64,000 nt of DNA from contig NZ_JAJCVJ010000001.1 of assembly GCF_020567425.1 (NCBI RefSeq), positions 744,001 to 808,000 on the forward strand, given 5' to 3'. Under the pieces are notes generated by a model. That model was given only the letters and a program-made list of their open reading frames with translations. It did no database searches and was not told the DNA's origin. The position numbers and the translations under genes were made by a program. The stretch comes from Salinirubrum litoreum (GTDB taxonomy: Archaea > Halobacteriota > Halobacteria > Halobacteriales > Haloferacaceae). Positions 8,543 to 17,016 of the stretch are shown one piece after another (the first letter of the stretch is position 1; each line of letters begins with the position of its first letter).

Positions 8543-9092
8543 GGTCGGGGTCGGGGTGAGATGGTGGGGTTCGTGGTTCTCGGTGGTTGGAGGCCGTGGT
8601 TCTGGTCGAGGTCGTTGGGGACGGGACCACCGCGATCGGCCGAGCACACCGTGACTCGATCCCGTGTCCTTCTGCGACGACTCCAGACGACTACCGCACC
8701 GCCGACCGTGAGAACGTCGGCACGGCGACCGCGACCGCGACTATCGGAGCCCACCGACCCACACAGCGACAGCATCGGCACCGCAGGCCGCGACCCACCG
8801 CGACAGCGACCACTACTCGTGCGAGCGCGAGGACCCGCCACCGCCCCGCGGCAGCGACCGCACCTCGGCCCTCCCCACCCGCTACGGCCTGCTCTGGACC
8901 CCCGACTGGCCGCGATCTGCTTGAGCGACCGGAACCGAGGCGTGTTCGAGCGACAGCGAGAACCGACTCGCGGGTCCGCGTCGCCAGCAGTCGGGGAGGA
9001 GTGGGGGAGTACTGCGACTGCCGGGGTCCCACCACAGCGACGCGGGACGCCACATCACCCGACTTTTCCCGTTGTCGCCCGGAGAGACGAGT
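8543..9092. other. 550-base intergenic region holding a dispersed degenerate repeat (copy A)
   Basis: No credible gene. The open frames are arginine-rich and overlap in all phases. The first 80 bases are G/T-rich on the plus strand. From about 8790 to 9030 the minus strand matches parts of two other intergenic regions of this window (30086-30185 and 39690-39843). A ggagagacga sequence at 9081-9090 lies just before the ATG at 9093 and could be a ribosome-binding site. Confidence 0.6.
8790..9030 (-). repeat. Dispersed intergenic repeat, copy A (most complete)
   Basis: Read on the minus strand, this copy contains three blocks found in the same order at 39690-39843: a 19-base block (9011-9029), a 23-base identical block (8977-8999) and short blocks around gcagatcgcg (8911-8920) and ggggtccaga (8893-8902). 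It continues into ggagggccgaggtgcggt (8857-8874) and gctgtcgcggt (8797-8807), found in the same order at 30088-30105 and 30172-30182. The copies look like decayed remnants of one longer element. Nature unknown. Confidence 0.6.
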
Positions 9093-9746
9093 ATGAGCGA
9101 CGTGCCGCCGCCACCGATGCCCGAGGAGCGCATCGCCGACGCGGGCTACGTGCAGACCGGCGACGAGACCGAGGTCGGCTTCGAGTCACGGTTCGTCACG
9201 GTGCGGACCCGCACGCAGATCTTCGAGGACGCGGCCCTCCGAGATCGCCTGCCGGGTCACGACGTGGAGCGCACCATCCGGGCCGTCTTCGGCACGCGAC
9301 TCGGGTTCGAGCCACCCTTCTCCCGCGCGCCGGTCTCGCCCGAATCTGTCGTCGGACTCGCCGCCAGGCGTGCCCGGTCGGAGTTCGTGAACGACCTCCG
9401 GCGATCGGGCCTCCGGGACGTCTCCGTCGCCGAGACGCGCCGCTTTCGGTGGGGCAGGGTCGAAGGCCGGCTGTTCGACATCCGGGCCGACTACCCGCTG
9501 TCCGCCCGGAACGTCCTCGCGGATGTCGACTCCGAGAGCGCGATCGACCTCCGGGCGCAGGTGTTGGCGGCCATCCGCCCGTGGCGCGATACGTTCGTCA
9601 TGGCCGGTGTCGCGCACCCCCGCGAGTCGGTCGCCTCGGCCGTGGAGCGGTCGCGGTTCGCCGGCGAAACCGCGGTCGAACACGGCGTCGATCCGACCGA
9701 GGCGCGCGACGAGGGGGTGGAGTTGATCCGGGCCGTGGGTCGGTGA
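9093..9746 (+). CDS. Conserved haloarchaeal protein of unknown function (paralogue of the protein at 14522)
   Basis: A 217-residue soluble acidic protein with no signal peptide or membrane segment. I do not recognise a named domain. It aligns by eye with the product at 14522-15133: both have an F/YED..LR..L segment, then R..F..RL...P, then RAR..F...LR..G, then a basic stretch and a strand-rich C-terminal half ending in a helix with FVMAGVAHP here and FLLAGGAYP there. The ATG at 9093 follows ggagagacga; upstream in-frame starts add only a few unconserved residues. The neighbouring helicase gene is on the same strand, 116 bases downstream. Confidence 0.7.
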   Translation: MSDVPPPPMPEERIADAGYVQTGDETEVGFESRFVTVRTRTQIFEDAALRDRLPGHDVERTIRAVFGTRLGFEPPFSRAPVSPESVVGLAARRARSEFVNDLRRSGLRDVSVAETRRFRWGRVEGRLFDIRADYPLSARNVLADVDSESAIDLRAQVLAAIRPWRDTFVMAGVAHPRESVASAVERSRFAGETAVEHGVDPTEARDEGVELIRAVGR

Positions 9747-9862
9747 CGACCCGTGTGGAGGAGCGCAGGCGTGGAGACGCCAGCCCCGTCACGTAGCTTT
9801 TTCCCACATCGAGCGACCACCCTTCGACACCTACAAGCCCCGGCGACGGGGAGGCACCCACA

Positions 9863-12205
9863 GTGAGTTGGCAGGAGGTCTTCGGACACCCCGAACCGTA
9901 CCCCGAGCAGGCGGACGGCATCGAGACGGCGATCGAGACGAGCGAGGATGACGGCTTTCTCGTCGTCGAAGGTGCCTGCGGGACTGGCAAGACCATGCTG
10001 GCGCTGACCGCCGGGATCGACCGCGTGCGCGACCCCGACTCCGACTACGAGCGCGTGGTCGTCCTCACCAGCGTCAAACAACAGCTTCGGCAGTTCGAGG
10101 AGGACCTCCGCACGATCAACCGGAACCTGCCGGACGACTGGTCGCCCGTCTCGGCGCTGACGCTCGTCGGGAAGGCCGACGTCTGCCCGTACAACATCGA
10201 GAACGCCGGCGGCATCGACGGCGAGAACGTCTACGACCGGTGTGAGAGCCTCCGCGAGCGCACCCGGAACGTCACCGGCGAGGGGAACGACACCTCCACC
10301 GCGAACCTCGTGAGCGAGGCGAAAGCCGTCCAGACCGGACTCGCCGACTCCGGATCGGACGGCGGCGCGGACTACATGAGCGTCGACGGCGAACCGACGC
10401 CGTACCCCCGCGCGATGCCGGAGTTCGACGGCGTGGAGTACTGCCCCTTCTACGCCCAGTACCTCGACGACCTGCCGGACGACGGCGACGCCGCGGAGTC
10501 GGTCCCGTTCGCGTTCGACGACCTCGGGCTGATCGACACCGAGGAACTCGTCCGCCTCTCGGCGGGCCACGGCACCTGCCCACACTCGATGATGGGCGTC
10601 CTGCTCGGCGAGGTAGAGGTCGTCGTGGCGAACTACTACCACGCCTTCGACCCGACGACGGTCGGCTCGTTCACCGGATCGCTCGTGGACGACGACTCCT
10701 TTCTCGTCTGTGACGAGGCGCACATGCTCGAACCGCGCGTCCGCGAACTCGTCTCCGACGGTCTCGCGGACGCCTCCCTGCGGGACGCCGAGTCGGAGTT
10801 GACCCGCGTCATCCAGCCGGTCGAGTTCGAGGCCAGCGGGAAGGACACGTCCCCGACCGCCCAGACCGCCGACGCGGAACTGGTGAAGGGCGAACTCGAC
10901 GAGGCCGACGTGACGCTCGCGGAACTGAAGGAGACCCGCGAGTTCGTCCGGGACCTGCGCGACGAGTTGGACCGACGGGTGAAAGCGCACCTGGACCGCA
11001 CGCGCCCCGACTGGCGTGCCGACCTCCAGTCGCTCGACGACGCCGAGGTCCCCCTTCGGGACCCCGAGACGCCCGGCGACGACGAGATCACCGAGTGGGC
11101 AGACGAGGCGGGCTACGACGCCGGGACGTGGACCCGCGCCGAGATAGTCGGCGTCGTCGTCGGCCGCATTTTGAACGAGGCCGAAGACGAGGACAAACAG
11201 CGCGCCGCACCCGGCGTCGGGCGCGTCCTCGGCGAGTGGTACCGCCAGAGCCACGAGACGTACTTCCGGCAACTGGAACTCGACCGCACCTGGGACGAGA
11301 CGGAACCGCCCGACTCGTGGCGGCGCGCGTACAACGCGCGACTCGCGTTGCACAACTGCGTGCCGGGTGACGCCATCGCCGACCGACTCGCGGAGTTCGG
11401 CGGCGGCGTGCTGATGAGCGCGACGCTCGAACCGCTGGACGTGTTCCGGCGCGTGACCGGCCTCGACGACCTCGCCGAGGACGGCCGGCCGGTCACGGAA
11501 CGAACCTACGGCCTCGGCTTCCCGGCGGAGAACCGCGAGAGCTTCGCGGTGGACGCGCCGAAGTTCACCTACAGCAACCGGGGCGCACCGGGCGAGGCGA
11601 CCGAGACGCGCCGCGTCCACGCCGACACGGTGCGGGCGGTCTGTCGCTCGCCGGGCAACGTCCTCGTCGGGATGCCGAGCTACGCCGAGGCGGAGTGGAT
11701 CGCCGAGGAGTTGCGCCGGACGCTCGACAAGCCGGTCCTGCTGGACGAGGCGAGCGACGACGGCACCACGGAGAAGCTGAAGTCGGAGTTCTTCGCCGAC
11801 GAGGGGAAGGTGCTCGTGACGAGTCTCCGCGGGACGCTGACCGAGGGCGTGGACTACCGGGGTGACCGTCTCTCGGCCGCCGTGGTCTGTGGCGTCCCGA
11901 TCATCAACACCGCGAGTCCGCTGACCAAGGCCGTCAGGACGGCCTACGACCGCGAGTTCGGCGACGGCTTCGAGACGGCACTGACGGTGCCGGCGGTGAG
12001 AAAAGCTCGACAGGCAGTCGGGCGCGTGATCAGAGGCACCGAGGAGGTCGGCGTCCGCGTGCTGGTGGACGGTCGCTACGCCCGCACCTCGTGGAACAGC
12101 GTCCGGGAGTATCTCCCGGAGATCGAGCGCGAGGAGTTCCAGCCGGTCAGCCCGGATATGGTGGAGTTCGGCCTCCAGCGGTTCTGGGGCGACGACTGGG
12201 ACTGA
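9863..12205 (+). CDS. XPD/DinG-type superfamily 2 DNA helicase, probably with a 4Fe-4S cluster
   Basis: A 780-residue ATP-dependent DNA helicase. Walker A is GACGTGKTM (about 37-45), the DEAH box is CDEAHML (D284-H287), and motif VI is QAVGRVIRG near residue 719. Four cysteines between motifs Ia and II (C108, C127, C194, C239) match the spaced cysteines that hold the 4Fe-4S cluster in XPD, FancJ and DinG. The inserted segment is Asp/Glu-rich, as expected in haloarchaea. The start is GTG at 9863, giving MSWQEVFGHPEPYPEQ, the usual start of haloarchaeal members. The role (repair or genome maintenance) follows from the family. Confidence 0.9.
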   Translation: MSWQEVFGHPEPYPEQADGIETAIETSEDDGFLVVEGACGTGKTMLALTAGIDRVRDPDSDYERVVVLTSVKQQLRQFEEDLRTINRNLPDDWSPVSALTLVGKADVCPYNIENAGGIDGENVYDRCESLRERTRNVTGEGNDTSTANLVSEAKAVQTGLADSGSDGGADYMSVDGEPTPYPRAMPEFDGVEYCPFYAQYLDDLPDDGDAAESVPFAFDDLGLIDTEELVRLSAGHGTCPHSMMGVLLGEVEVVVANYYHAFDPTTVGSFTGSLVDDDSFLVCDEAHMLEPRVRELVSDGLADASLRDAESELTRVIQPVEFEASGKDTSPTAQTADAELVKGELDEADVTLAELKETREFVRDLRDELDRRVKAHLDRTRPDWRADLQSLDDAEVPLRDPETPGDDEITEWADEAGYDAGTWTRAEIVGVVVGRILNEAEDEDKQRAAPGVGRVLGEWYRQSHETYFRQLELDRTWDETEPPDSWRRAYNARLALHNCVPGDAIADRLAEFGGGVLMSATLEPLDVFRRVTGLDDLAEDGRPVTERTYGLGFPAENRESFAVDAPKFTYSNRGAPGEATETRRVHADTVRAVCRSPGNVLVGMPSYAEAEWIAEELRRTLDKPVLLDEASDDGTTEKLKSEFFADEGKVLVTSLRGTLTEGVDYRGDRLSAAVVCGVPIINTASPLTKAVRTAYDREFGDGFETALTVPAVRKARQAVGRVIRGTEEVGVRVLVDGRYARTSWNSVREYLPEIEREEFQPVSPDMVEFGLQRFWGDDWD

Positions 12206-12243
12206 ATCGAGAGCCGAGCGGTGCCGAGTCGGACCGTGTCGAC

Positions 12244-13581
12244 TCAGTCCTGTGGTGCGCCGTCCGGTCGGTCGTCCATAGCCATCCCGACCGTCTCCTC
12301 GACCTGCGTGACGACGAGGAGCAGGCCCAACACCGCCAGCACCGCGCCGACCGTGAACGGCACCGAGAAGCCGATGCCGACGAGGTAGCCCGAGGCGAGG
12401 GGGCCGATGGCGATGCCGAGTCCGAAGCCCATCGTCAACACGGAGAGGGTCGTGCCGGACTGGCCCTGTTTCGCCAGGTCGCCGGCCAGCGCCAGCGACG
12501 GCGCGAACACCATCGCCACCGCGACCCCCTGAAAGAGTCGCGCGACCAGCATCAGCCACGGCGAGAAGATGATCCCCTGCACGAAGATGGAGGGGATCAG
12601 GATCAGGAACCCACCGACGAGAAACGGCTTCCGACCGTAGGTGTCCGACAGACGCCCGACCGGAATCTGAAAGAGCACGTTGGCGATGACGACTGCACCG
12701 AACTGAAGCGAGAAGAACACCGCATCCTGTCCGAGTCGGGCGTTCACCTGGTTCTGGAGCGTGGCGAACAGCGCGATGGTGATGCCGATGAACACGGTCG
12801 CCACGCCGAGCGTGAACACCGGGTCGAGCCACCGGTCGCCCTCGCCTCGGATGGACACCGAGAGGTCGTCGCCGGCGCTCGCCTCGGTCCCCTCCACGTC
12901 CGAGACGAGAATTGAGACGAGCGTGAAACTCCCGAACGCACCGAGGAAGGCGATCAGAAACGCCGCGTCGAACCCGGAGAGACCGATGCCACCGCCGACC
13001 GGGAGCGTGTAGGGACCGAGTTCGACGACGATACCGGCGGCCAGCGGGCCGAAGCCGAACCCGATCAGTCGGAACGTGTTGAAGACGCCGAAACTCCCCC
13101 CACGCGTCGCACCTTGCGAGTACTCGTTGACCAGCGCGACCGTCGCCGGGACCGCGAAGCCGACGCCGATGCCCTGGAGTGCCCGGAGCGCCATCACCGC
13201 CCAGTAGTCCTCGACGAAGGCGTACAGTCCGCTGGCGGTGCCGAGCAGTGCGATGCCGAGGAGGATGTAGAGTTTCCGCTTCGCGGTGCGGTCCGACAGT
13301 CGACCGGTGAACGGTTGGGCGAAGCTGTTGAGGAAGCCGAACAGCGAGAGGACGATGCCGATCAGCAGTGGTTCGGTGAGCGTGACCGACGCGGGACCGA
13401 CGCCGAGGTCGGCGTCCAGCAGGCCGGAGAGGTCGATCTGGCCGCTGGCGATGTACAGCGGGAGGACGACGACCAGAAACGAGTTGCCGAGCGCGCCGAC
13501 CATCCGGGCCAGCGCCAGCACGATGACCCGTTCGTCGGTGTCGCCGACGAGCGGGGCGAAGATACGGCGGAGAAGTCCCAT
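12244..13581 (-). CDS. Major facilitator superfamily transporter
   Basis: A 445-residue membrane protein with about 12 hydrophobic segments in two halves. The MFS loop motif GRLSDRTAKRK follows TM2, and its repeat GRLSDTYGRKP follows TM8. The central loop is acidic (SDVEGTEASAGDDLS). The substrate cannot be inferred; the arrangement resembles drug/metabolite proton antiporters. The ATG at 13581 begins the hydrophobic N-terminus (MGLLRRIFAPLVGD); in-frame sequence further upstream is low-complexity and unconserved. It is convergent with the helicase gene, leaving 38 bases between the two stop codons. Confidence 0.9.
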   Translation of the reverse strand: MGLLRRIFAPLVGDTDERVIVLALARMVGALGNSFLVVVLPLYIASGQIDLSGLLDADLGVGPASVTLTEPLLIGIVLSLFGFLNSFAQPFTGRLSDRTAKRKLYILLGIALLGTASGLYAFVEDYWAVMALRALQGIGVGFAVPATVALVNEYSQGATRGGSFGVFNTFRLIGFGFGPLAAGIVVELGPYTLPVGGGIGLSGFDAAFLIAFLGAFGSFTLVSILVSDVEGTEASAGDDLSVSIRGEGDRWLDPVFTLGVATVFIGITIALFATLQNQVNARLGQDAVFFSLQFGAVVIANVLFQIPVGRLSDTYGRKPFLVGGFLILIPSIFVQGIIFSPWLMLVARLFQGVAVAMVFAPSLALAGDLAKQGQSGTTLSVLTMGFGLGIAIGPLASGYLVGIGFSVPFTVGAVLAVLGLLLVVTQVEETVGMAMDDRPDGAPQD

Positions 13582-13722
13582 TCGAACTACTGTTTCCGCC
13601 GCGTCGTGAAGCCAGTTGTGTTCGGCGGGCCCTGCGCCGGTTCTCCGGCCCGGACTCTGCTGCCGTCTCGCACGGTCGACACTGCCCCCGGAGCTAAGTG
13701 ACGGGACGGCGAAGACCGGGGT

Positions 13723-13980
13723 ATGCCAGAGGAAGTCAAACTCAGCCGGGTCGAGACACTGTTCGCGGAACTCCGATATCCGGTGACACGTGCCGACGCC
13801 GCCGCCGAGTTCGCGGACACGACGGTCCTGTTCGCCGACGGCGAGGCGAACCTCGGGAAACTCGTCTCCGAGGTCGGGAGTGACTCCTTCTCCGACCCGG
13901 AAGATCTGTTCGCCGAACTCCAGAACGTCCTGCCCGTCGAGGCCGTCGGCGAACCCGGACAGTCCGAAGGCGACGCCTGA
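13723..13980 (+). CDS. Small haloarchaeal protein, DUF5789-like
   Basis: An 85-residue acidic protein. VKLSRVETLFAELRYPVTR, followed by DTTVLFADGEANLGKLV and ELQNVLPVEAVGEPGQSEG, is the pattern I recognise from the haloarchaeal DUF5789 family, a small group of unknown function. There is no membrane segment or cysteine. The ATG at 13723 fits the family N-terminus. It is divergent from the MFS gene and upstream of the transcription factor S gene. Confidence 0.85.
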   Translation: MPEEVKLSRVETLFAELRYPVTRADAAAEFADTTVLFADGEANLGKLVSEVGSDSFSDPEDLFAELQNVLPVEAVGEPGQSEGDA

Positions 13981-14071
13981 GTCGGGCGGTGCCGGACGAT
14001 TCTCCGACGTGCGGACGGCGACCCCACGAGGGGGCACGCGATACGATGGCACGCCGACCCCGAAAACCCGG

Positions 14072-14081
14072 CAATTAAGTA
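14072..14081 (+). promoter_or_regulatory. TATA box of the transcription factor S gene
   Basis: caattaagta with upstream BRE-like cgaaaac (14061-14067). Its centre is about 29 bases before the ATG at 14106, so the transcript is probably leaderless. Confidence 0.55.
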
Positions 14082-14105
14082 CACGAAGGCTCTGAACCTC
14101 CAGAC

Positions 14106-14423
14106 ATGGAATTCTGCGACGAGTGCGGTTCGATGATGCAGACGCAGGGCGACAAGTGGGTCTGCACCAAGTGCGACTTCGAGAAACTGCGGGACTCTGC
14201 CAAAGAGGCGGCGATGGTGACGACCCAGTCACAGGAAGCGAGCGAAGTCATCGAGTCGCAGGGCGGGACCGAGGGCCTGCCGACGACCGACGCCAACTGT
14301 CCGAACTGCGAGAACGACACGGCGTACTGGTACATGCAACAGATCCGGTCGGCCGACGAGTCCGAGACGCGCTTCTTCGTCTGTACCGAGTGTGAACACA
14401 AGTGGCGCGAAGACGACCACTGA
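14106..14423 (+). CDS. tfs: Transcription factor S (TFIIS/RPB9-like RNA polymerase cleavage factor)
   Basis: A 105-residue archaeal TFS, which enters the RNA polymerase funnel and stimulates transcript cleavage in backtracked complexes. Two zinc ribbons are seen: CDECG...CTKC (C4, C7, C20, C23) and CPNC...CTEC (C65, C68, C93, C96). The C-terminal ribbon keeps the catalytic acidic pair in SADES (D84, E85), as in cleavage-active TFS rather than inhibitory paralogues. Length and domain order are standard. Confidence 0.95.
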   Translation: MEFCDECGSMMQTQGDKWVCTKCDFEKLRDSAKEAAMVTTQSQEASEVIESQGGTEGLPTTDANCPNCENDTAYWYMQQIRSADESETRFFVCTECEHKWREDDH

Positions 14424-14521
14424 CCGACCGCTGGACACCGACCCTCCACTGCTGATCGACGGCTACCAACTGCCGGCCATCGACTCCAGATCACCGGTCG
14501 CCGACTCCGGATCACGATCCC

Positions 14522-15133
14522 ATGCCAACGCCCGCGCCACCGACACTCCCCGACGACCGACTCACCGGGTGGCGACAGGTAGAACAGACGACGGACACGC
14601 CCTTCTCGATCGGGCCGGTCTCGGTGACGGCGACGACGGTCGTCTACGAGGACGAACGACTCCGTCGAACACTGCGCGCGGCGACCGACATCGACGACCG
14701 GTGGCGCTTCTTCTTCGCCAGCCGACTCGCCATCTCCCCGGCGACACCGCCCTCGGGGGCGCTCCGCCGACTCGTCACCGACCGGGCACGGCGAGGGTTC
14801 CGTGATCGACTCCGCGACCGAGGTTTCGAGTCGCCCACGGAACGCGGGCGACGGACGATTCGGATCGACGGGACCGACGCCGAGGTGACGGCCTACGACG
14901 CCACCTGTCGACTCGGCGACCTGCGACTGTCGGTCGTGGGGTGGCTGGCGGTCTGGCCCGACGACGCGGAGTTTCTCCTCGCCGGTGGCGCGTACCCGAC
15001 CGCAGTCGCGGCGTCGGGACTCGAAGCCGGTGACGACAGGGGTGCTGCCGACTCGACAGCAGCACTCGCAGGAGAACTCACGCCCGATACGTTCCGGGAC
15101 GAACTGTTCTCGTTGATTCGAGCGACACGCTGA
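14522..15133 (+). CDS. Conserved haloarchaeal protein of unknown function (paralogue of the protein at 9093)
   Basis: A 203-residue soluble protein without signal peptide or membrane helices. It shares the layout of the 9093 product: VYEDERLRRTL, then a helical RWRFFFASRLAISP segment, RARRGFRDRLRDRGFE, a beta-rich middle and a C-terminal FLLAGGAYP segment. Identity is low, so the duplication is old. The ATG at 14522 follows the TFS gene by about 100 bases. No function can be assigned. Confidence 0.7.
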   Translation: MPTPAPPTLPDDRLTGWRQVEQTTDTPFSIGPVSVTATTVVYEDERLRRTLRAATDIDDRWRFFFASRLAISPATPPSGALRRLVTDRARRGFRDRLRDRGFESPTERGRRTIRIDGTDAEVTAYDATCRLGDLRLSVVGWLAVWPDDAEFLLAGGAYPTAVAASGLEAGDDRGAADSTAALAGELTPDTFRDELFSLIRATR

Positions 15134-15160
15134 ATCGGTCGACGGTCGGCGGGGAGGTGC

Positions 15161-15520
15161 TCACCCTCGTCGCCGCGAGAGCCAGCGCAGGCCGGCGAGG
15201 GCGACCCCACCGAGCGACACGGTGGCGTCCGGGACGCCGACCGCCCGGGAGACGAGTCCGGCGTCGACCTCCGGGCCGAGGCGTGCCACGCTGGCACCCC
15301 GGACGCGCACGTCGACCGTCACGTCGGCGTGGCGGAGACTGGGACCGACCTCGGCGACCGGGAGCGTCGTCGCGCCGCCGAGCAAGGCGCGCGCGCCGCG
15401 TAACGAGGACGCCTCGACGACCACGAGGTCGCCGTAGCCGACGACGGTGACCGGGTGGCCCTCGACCTCCAGTTGCAGTTCGGCGGTGACGCTGAGCGGG
15501 CGCTGGGTGGACACGGTCAC
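15161..15520 (-). CDS. Hypothetical haloarchaeal protein, translationally coupled to the upstream small gene
   Basis: A 119-residue protein starting at GTG 15520, which overlaps the stop codon of the upstream gene by four bases (GTGA). The sequence is mostly beta-strand-like (LSVTAELQLEVEGHPVTVVG, ADVTVDVRVRGASVARLG) with a weakly hydrophobic C-terminus ending in RWLSRRRG. I recognise no domain. The coupling and strand argue that it is real. Longer readings upstream enter the next gene in another phase and are not credible. Confidence 0.6.
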   Translation of the reverse strand: MTVSTQRPLSVTAELQLEVEGHPVTVVGYGDLVVVEASSLRGARALLGGATTLPVAEVGPSLRHADVTVDVRVRGASVARLGPEVDAGLVSRAVGVPDATVSLGGVALAGLRWLSRRRG

Positions 15521-15738
15521 TCGTCGCGTTCGCGCGTGCTGATCCGCATCGTCCCGTTGAGTTTCCAGTGGGCGTGGTCCGCGTCGTCGCCGACCTTGCT
15601 CGGCACCTCGACCTCCATGTCGTCGAACTCGTAGGTGATCTCCGCGCCTCTCCCCGTCAGTCGTTCGTACAGCCCGATCGCGAGTTCGGGCCACGTGCTG
15701 GTCTCGTCGATCTCGGGTGTGGGTTCGTCGGTGCTCAC
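15517..15738 (-). CDS. Small hypothetical haloarchaeal protein
   Basis: A 73-residue acidic protein starting at GTG 15738: an N-terminal helix (WPELAIGLYERLTGRGAEI) followed by strands (ITYEFDDMEVEVPSKVG, HWKLNGTMRISTRERDE). No cysteines or membrane segment. The compact alpha-beta pattern and coupling to the downstream gene at 15520 support a real two-gene unit, divergent from the deoxyhypusine synthase gene. Function unknown. Confidence 0.65.
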   Translation of the reverse strand: MSTDEPTPEIDETSTWPELAIGLYERLTGRGAEITYEFDDMEVEVPSKVGDDADHAHWKLNGTMRISTRERDE

Positions 15739-15915
15739 GAACCGTGGTAGGGACTGTCGCAACTTATCGTTTCGCCCGGTTCTCGCGGTCGTCGCAGTAG
15801 TCCCGCTAGTCCCGGCGGTGGTCGTCCGTGCGTGCCGACCGAGTCGGCGTCGATCCACGACCGCCGGTCGGATCGGATCGCGCAGTTGAAACCCCCACCG
15901 CACGCACGACCGGAC

Positions 15916-16992
15916 ATGACCGACGAGGACGCAGACGGCGGGGAGGACCACGACACTGGCGGAGGAGACGGCCACGACGAGGGCGGCTACCACGAACCGC
16001 ACCGCGAGGCGTTCGACCACGACCCGCTCGGCCACGCACAGATCCGTGGCGGGATGTCGGTCGGGGAACTGACCGACCAACTCGGCAACGCCGGCATCGG
16101 CGCGGCTTCGGTCCACGAAGCGGTCGACGTGACCCACGAGATGCTCGCGGACGAGGACTGCACCGTCTTCTGTTCGCTGGCCGGTGCGATGGTCCCGACC
16201 GGGATGCGGGCGGTCGTCGCCGATCTGATCCGGGACGGCTACGTCGACGCGTTGGTGACGACCGGCGCGAACCTCACCCACGACGCCATCGAGGCAATCG
16301 GCGGGAAACACCACCACGGCCACGAGGGGCAGGACGGCAAGAGCCGCAGAGAACACGACGAGCAACTGCGCGACGAGGAGGTGGACCGCATCTACAACGT
16401 CTACCTCCCGCAGGAACACTTCGCGCTGTTCGAGTCCCACCTGCGCGAGGAGGTCTTCCCGCCACTCGACGCCGAGGGGACCGTCAGCATCCAACGCCTG
16501 ACCGAGGAACTCGGGCGGGCGAACACCGAGGTGAACGAGCGGGAGGGAATCGCGGAGGACGCGGGCGTCGCGGCCGCCGCCTACGAGGCCGACGTGCCCA
16601 TCTACTGTCCGGCGGTGCAGGACTCGGTGCTCGGTCTGCAGGCGTGGATGTACTCACAGACGGCCGACTTCTCGCTGGACGCGCTGGCGGACATGACGCC
16701 CCTGACCGATCTGGCCTACGAGGCCGACACGGCTGGCTGTCTGCTGGTCGGTGGCGGCGTGCCGAAGAACTTCACCCTCCAGACGATGCTCGTGACGCCG
16801 GGGGCGTACGACTACGGCGTCCAGATCACGATGGACTCGGAGGCGACCGGCGGGTTGTCCGGCGCGACGCTGGACGAGGCGCGCTCGTGGGGGAAGTTGG
16901 AGAAGGACGCCCGGAACGTGACCGTGCTGGGTGACGCGACGGTGTATCTCCCGCTGTTGGTCGCCGCAGTGAGAGAGAAACTGGAAGAGTAG
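15916..16992 (+). CDS. dys: Deoxyhypusine synthase
   Basis: A 358-residue enzyme transferring the aminobutyl group of spermidine (or agmatine in some archaea) to a lysine of translation factor aIF5A. Seen: FCSLAGAMVPTGMR, the NAD-binding VTTGANLTHDAIEAIGGKH, GGGVPKNF and SWGKLEKDA, which holds the catalytic lysine (K327) equivalent to human K329. A His/Asp/Glu-rich N-terminal extension of about 35 residues is common in haloarchaea. The PKHH of eukaryotic enzymes is PKNF here. The ATG at 15916 was chosen over in-frame upstream starts because it begins the acidic extension. Confidence 0.95.
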   Translation: MTDEDADGGEDHDTGGGDGHDEGGYHEPHREAFDHDPLGHAQIRGGMSVGELTDQLGNAGIGAASVHEAVDVTHEMLADEDCTVFCSLAGAMVPTGMRAVVADLIRDGYVDALVTTGANLTHDAIEAIGGKHHHGHEGQDGKSRREHDEQLRDEEVDRIYNVYLPQEHFALFESHLREEVFPPLDAEGTVSIQRLTEELGRANTEVNEREGIAEDAGVAAAAYEADVPIYCPAVQDSVLGLQAWMYSQTADFSLDALADMTPLTDLAYEADTAGCLLVGGGVPKNFTLQTMLVTPGAYDYGVQITMDSEATGGLSGATLDEARSWGKLEKDARNVTVLGDATVYLPLLVAAVREKLEE

Positions 16993-17016
16993 TCTGGGTT
17001 TCGAGTCGGCAGTCAG

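Noticed and set aside
8543..9092. Possible protein gene in the long gap after the importer operon
   Set aside because: Open frames occur on both strands in several phases with no conserved motif, and the sequence matches other non-coding regions.
9491..12832. A 1113-codon minus-strand open frame across the helicase gene
   Set aside because: The plus-strand helicase has complete motifs; the antisense product is Arg/Val-rich and featureless.
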